From: Actinomycetes bacterium
GTDB lineage: Bacteria > Actinomycetota > Aquicultoria > CAJVYJ01 > JAUVQD01
Length of the DNA: 6,187 bases
Direction of reading: 5' to 3'
Assembly (NCBI GenBank): GCA_030605305.1
Contig: JAUWIO010000054.1
Coordinates: 1 to 6,187, forward strand
Shown here: positions 4,526 through 6,187 of the stretch, piece after piece
How positions within the stretch are numbered: position 1 is the first letter of the stretch
How the letters are laid out: each line of letters begins with the position of its first letter
Made by a program: the position numbers and the translations under genes
Notes under the pieces: generated by a model
Database searches by the model: none
The model's input: only the letters and a program-made list of their open reading frames with translations
What the model was told of the DNA's origin: nothing

Positions 4526-5794
4526 ATGGGAACCATCAACGGATCGCGGTCAAGAATAGTCGTATTAGGCGCGGGTTTTGGCGGCCTGAATTGTGCCCTT
4601 GGGCTGGAACGGCACTTGGGAGCCGAAGAGGTCGAGGTGGTGCTGGTCGACACGCACCCATACCACCTGCTGACGCCGGCTCTCTATCTGGCCGGAACCG
4701 GAGAGACCGCCAACCGGGCCGTTTGCATCCCTCTTTCCGAGATACTAAAAACAACCGGCATCAGATTTCAGCGCGGCACTGTTGAATCGATAGACCGAGA
4801 CCGCCATGAGGTCCTTCTCGACAGCGGCCCGCTCAGCTATGACACCCTCGTGGTCGCACTGGGCAACAACACCGACTATTTCGGTATTCCGGGGTTGCGC
4901 GAGCATGCTATACCGTTCAAGAGTATCTATGACGCCGGACACCTGCGCCATCGCTTGAAAGAGGAGCTGGATGAGCGCCGGAACGCTCCCATCAAGATCG
5001 TCGTGGGCGGTGGAGGCTTCACGGGCGCCGAGCTGGTCGGAGAATTGGCGCCGGCCTTGAAGCTCTGGGGGGACGGCAGGCAAACGGCAACGCAGAACAC
5101 GATCATCGAAGCCGGGGCGCGGCTGCTTCCGACGCTCGGAGCTAAGGTAAGCGAGAGGGTTTCAGACCGGCTGCGCCGGCACGATGTTTCTATCCGCGTA
5201 GATTCGATGATCAAAAGTGTGAGTAATGTTTCCGTGGAACTATCGAGCGGCGAGCGTCTCGCTTACGATATTCTACTCTGGACGGGCGGGGTCAGCGGGC
5301 GCGATCGAGACTGGCTGCCCGGAGCAGCCCGCGACCATAAAGGCAACTACTTCGTAGACCGCTGGCTTTCCCTACCCGATGACGGTTGCTTCGTCCTTGG
5401 CGACATGGCCGCCTTTACGGACCCACGAACCGGCAAACCGGTCCCGGCGACCGCCCAAACCGCCCTCGAGCAGGCGCGATACCTCTCGGCAAACTTGGCC
5501 CGCCTACATTTTGAGTGGACACCGCACCCTTACCGCCCCCGCCACAACGGTTTTCTGATACCGGTTATCCGAAGGTACGCGATCATCGACTTAACGGCGC
5601 CAGCCCGAGCGATTATCTCGGGTCGGATCGCCTTTTGGGTCTTCGAGGCGCTGATGCTTCGATACCTGCTGGGTATTCTCCCGGCGCGAAAAGCCTGGGG
5701 TCATTGGCGGGCTTGGCTACGGGGCCTCAACGAAGCCCAGACGAAGATCGACTCCGCGATCGACGAAGAAAGGCCGGAAGAAGAAGCGGCCTGA
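4526..5794 (+). CDS. ndh: Type II NADH:quinone oxidoreductase (NDH-2)
   Basis: Predicted 422-residue FAD enzyme that oxidises NADH and reduces membrane quinone without pumping protons; it sits on the cytoplasmic face of the membrane. The FAD Rossmann motif is GAGFGG (residues 15-20) with the second strand ending at D42 (VVLVDTHPYHLLTP). A second nucleotide-binding motif, VVGGGGFTGAELVGEL, lies around 159-174 and binds NAD(P)H. WTGGV, then LGDMAAF (D293 contacts FAD), then ATAQTALEQ (Q311, Q316, the quinone-side motif) follow in family order. A hydrophobic, aromatic C-terminal stretch (about 368-397) probably docks on the membrane, and a Glu-rich tail ends the protein. Length is normal. The only other in-frame start, TTG 4466, lies inside the terminator palindrome and would prepend 20 unlikely residues. 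AGGAG touches the ATG with no spacer, which is unusual. A related sulfide:quinone-type reductase is less likely. Confidence 0.9.
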   Translation: MGTINGSRSRIVVLGAGFGGLNCALGLERHLGAEEVEVVLVDTHPYHLLTPALYLAGTGETANRAVCIPLSEILKTTGIRFQRGTVESIDRDRHEVLLDSGPLSYDTLVVALGNNTDYFGIPGLREHAIPFKSIYDAGHLRHRLKEELDERRNAPIKIVVGGGGFTGAELVGELAPALKLWGDGRQTATQNTIIEAGARLLPTLGAKVSERVSDRLRRHDVSIRVDSMIKSVSNVSVELSSGERLAYDILLWTGGVSGRDRDWLPGAARDHKGNYFVDRWLSLPDDGCFVLGDMAAFTDPRTGKPVPATAQTALEQARYLSANLARLHFEWTPHPYRPRHNGFLIPVIRRYAIIDLTAPARAIISGRIAFWVFEALMLRYLLGILPARKAWGHWRAWLRGLNEAQTKIDSAIDEERPEEEAA

Positions 5795-5799
5795 CCGAT

Positions 5800-6187
5800 C
5801 TAAGCGGCCCGTCGGGTTGGTTCTTCCTCCATCTCACGCTGCCAGCTCTTCACGCGAAATGACATGACGAACGAGAATATGCCGAATGCCAGCGCAAAAA
5901 GGCCGACCAACGTCACAAGCGCCAGGGCGCCGGCGCCCGGAAATACCAGGATCGCGAACCCGAAAAGCAGTGTTACCAGGCCGCTTAGGCCCCAGAGCCA
6001 TTCGCCCGGGATCTCGCGGCGTAACTCGATCGCAGTAGCGATACGCCAGATGCCAACGAAGATCGCCCAAAAGGCGATGAAATACAGAAGTATCACTGCC
6101 GTCACCTGCGGCACGCTAAAACCCGCGATACCGATAGCGACCTCGACGATGCCCTCGACGATATAGGTCCACCAGCGCTGCCCCTCC
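5800..6187 (-). CDS. HdeD/DUF308 family membrane protein (N-terminus cut by window edge)
   Basis: 128 codons are visible plus a TAG stop (5802-5800); the reading frame stays open to the right edge, so the start lies outside. The sequence begins QRWWTYIVEGIVEVAIGI and continues through alternating hydrophobic segments: VTAVILLYFIAFWAIFVGI, then IPGEWLWGLSGLVTLLFGFA, then ALALVTLVGLFALAFGIF, each a probable membrane helix. The tail is charged (REMEEEPTRRAA). The WRIATAIELRRE and GEWLW..G..T..FG pattern matches the HdeD (DUF308) family, whose E. coli member is linked to acid resistance at high cell density; the role here is unknown. GTG at 6114 is not the start, since the family pattern continues upstream. 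It converges on NDH-2 with a five-base gap. Confidence 0.88.
   Translation of the reverse strand, partial: EGQRWWTYIVEGIVEVAIGIAGFSVPQVTAVILLYFIAFWAIFVGIWRIATAIELRREIPGEWLWGLSGLVTLLFGFAILVFPGAGALALVTLVGLFALAFGIFSFVMSFRVKSWQREMEEEPTRRAA

Noticed and set aside
5864..6166. Plus-strand 100-codon frame
   Set aside because: Antisense to the HdeD-family gene, whose hydrophobic helices are clear on the minus strand.

Overview
The window reads as chromosomal DNA from a free-living bacterium with moderately high G+C. The best guess is Chloroflexota (Dehalococcoidia-like), or possibly an actinobacterial-type lineage. This rests on gene content only: an exported Ig-like plus RCC1-repeat protein, a Sulfotransfer_2 enzyme, a tiny MGCLL-type membrane protein, an HdeD-family protein and a type II NADH dehydrogenase. 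There is no rRNA, tRNA, CRISPR array, transposase or phage gene. The taxonomic guess is an inference and not firm.

Layout. (1) 1-627, minus strand: the N-terminal part of a secreted protein with a signal peptide, an Ig/fibronectin-like segment and then 114-bp tandem RCC1-like repeats; it runs off the left edge. (2) 628-1086: a gene-free stretch between divergent genes. It holds a pair of overlapping alternative hairpins near the RCC1 gene and a perfect 17-bp stem hairpin with an AT loop at 844-885. (3) 1087-1821, plus: a PAPS-dependent sulfotransferase, with its stop codon abutting the stop codon of (4) 1822-2493, minus: a DUF2807/GIN-domain protein. (5) 2494-2601: a divergent promoter region. 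(6) 2602-3355, plus: two overlapping, probably translationally coupled genes, a three-segment membrane protein and a membrane-anchored protein whose outer domain resembles the C-terminal domain of RskA anti-sigma factors. (7) 3397-4239, plus: a lipoprotein with an OB-like domain and a second beta domain, probably read from a leaderless transcript. (8) 4326-4433, plus: a 35-residue protein that is almost entirely two SEC-C zinc-binding motifs, with a very strong ribosome binding site and its own terminator. (9) 4526-5794, plus: a type II NADH:quinone oxidoreductase. (10) 5800-6187, minus: the C-terminal part of an HdeD/DUF308 membrane protein, cut by the right edge.

Together. Most genes encode envelope or membrane-associated proteins, but they form at least six transcription units and do not look like one pathway. 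The only clear operon is 2602-3355. NDH-2 would feed electrons from NADH to the quinone pool. The item most worth following is the SEC-C microprotein at 4326-4433, which is short enough for default gene calling to miss and carries convincing expression signals at both ends.
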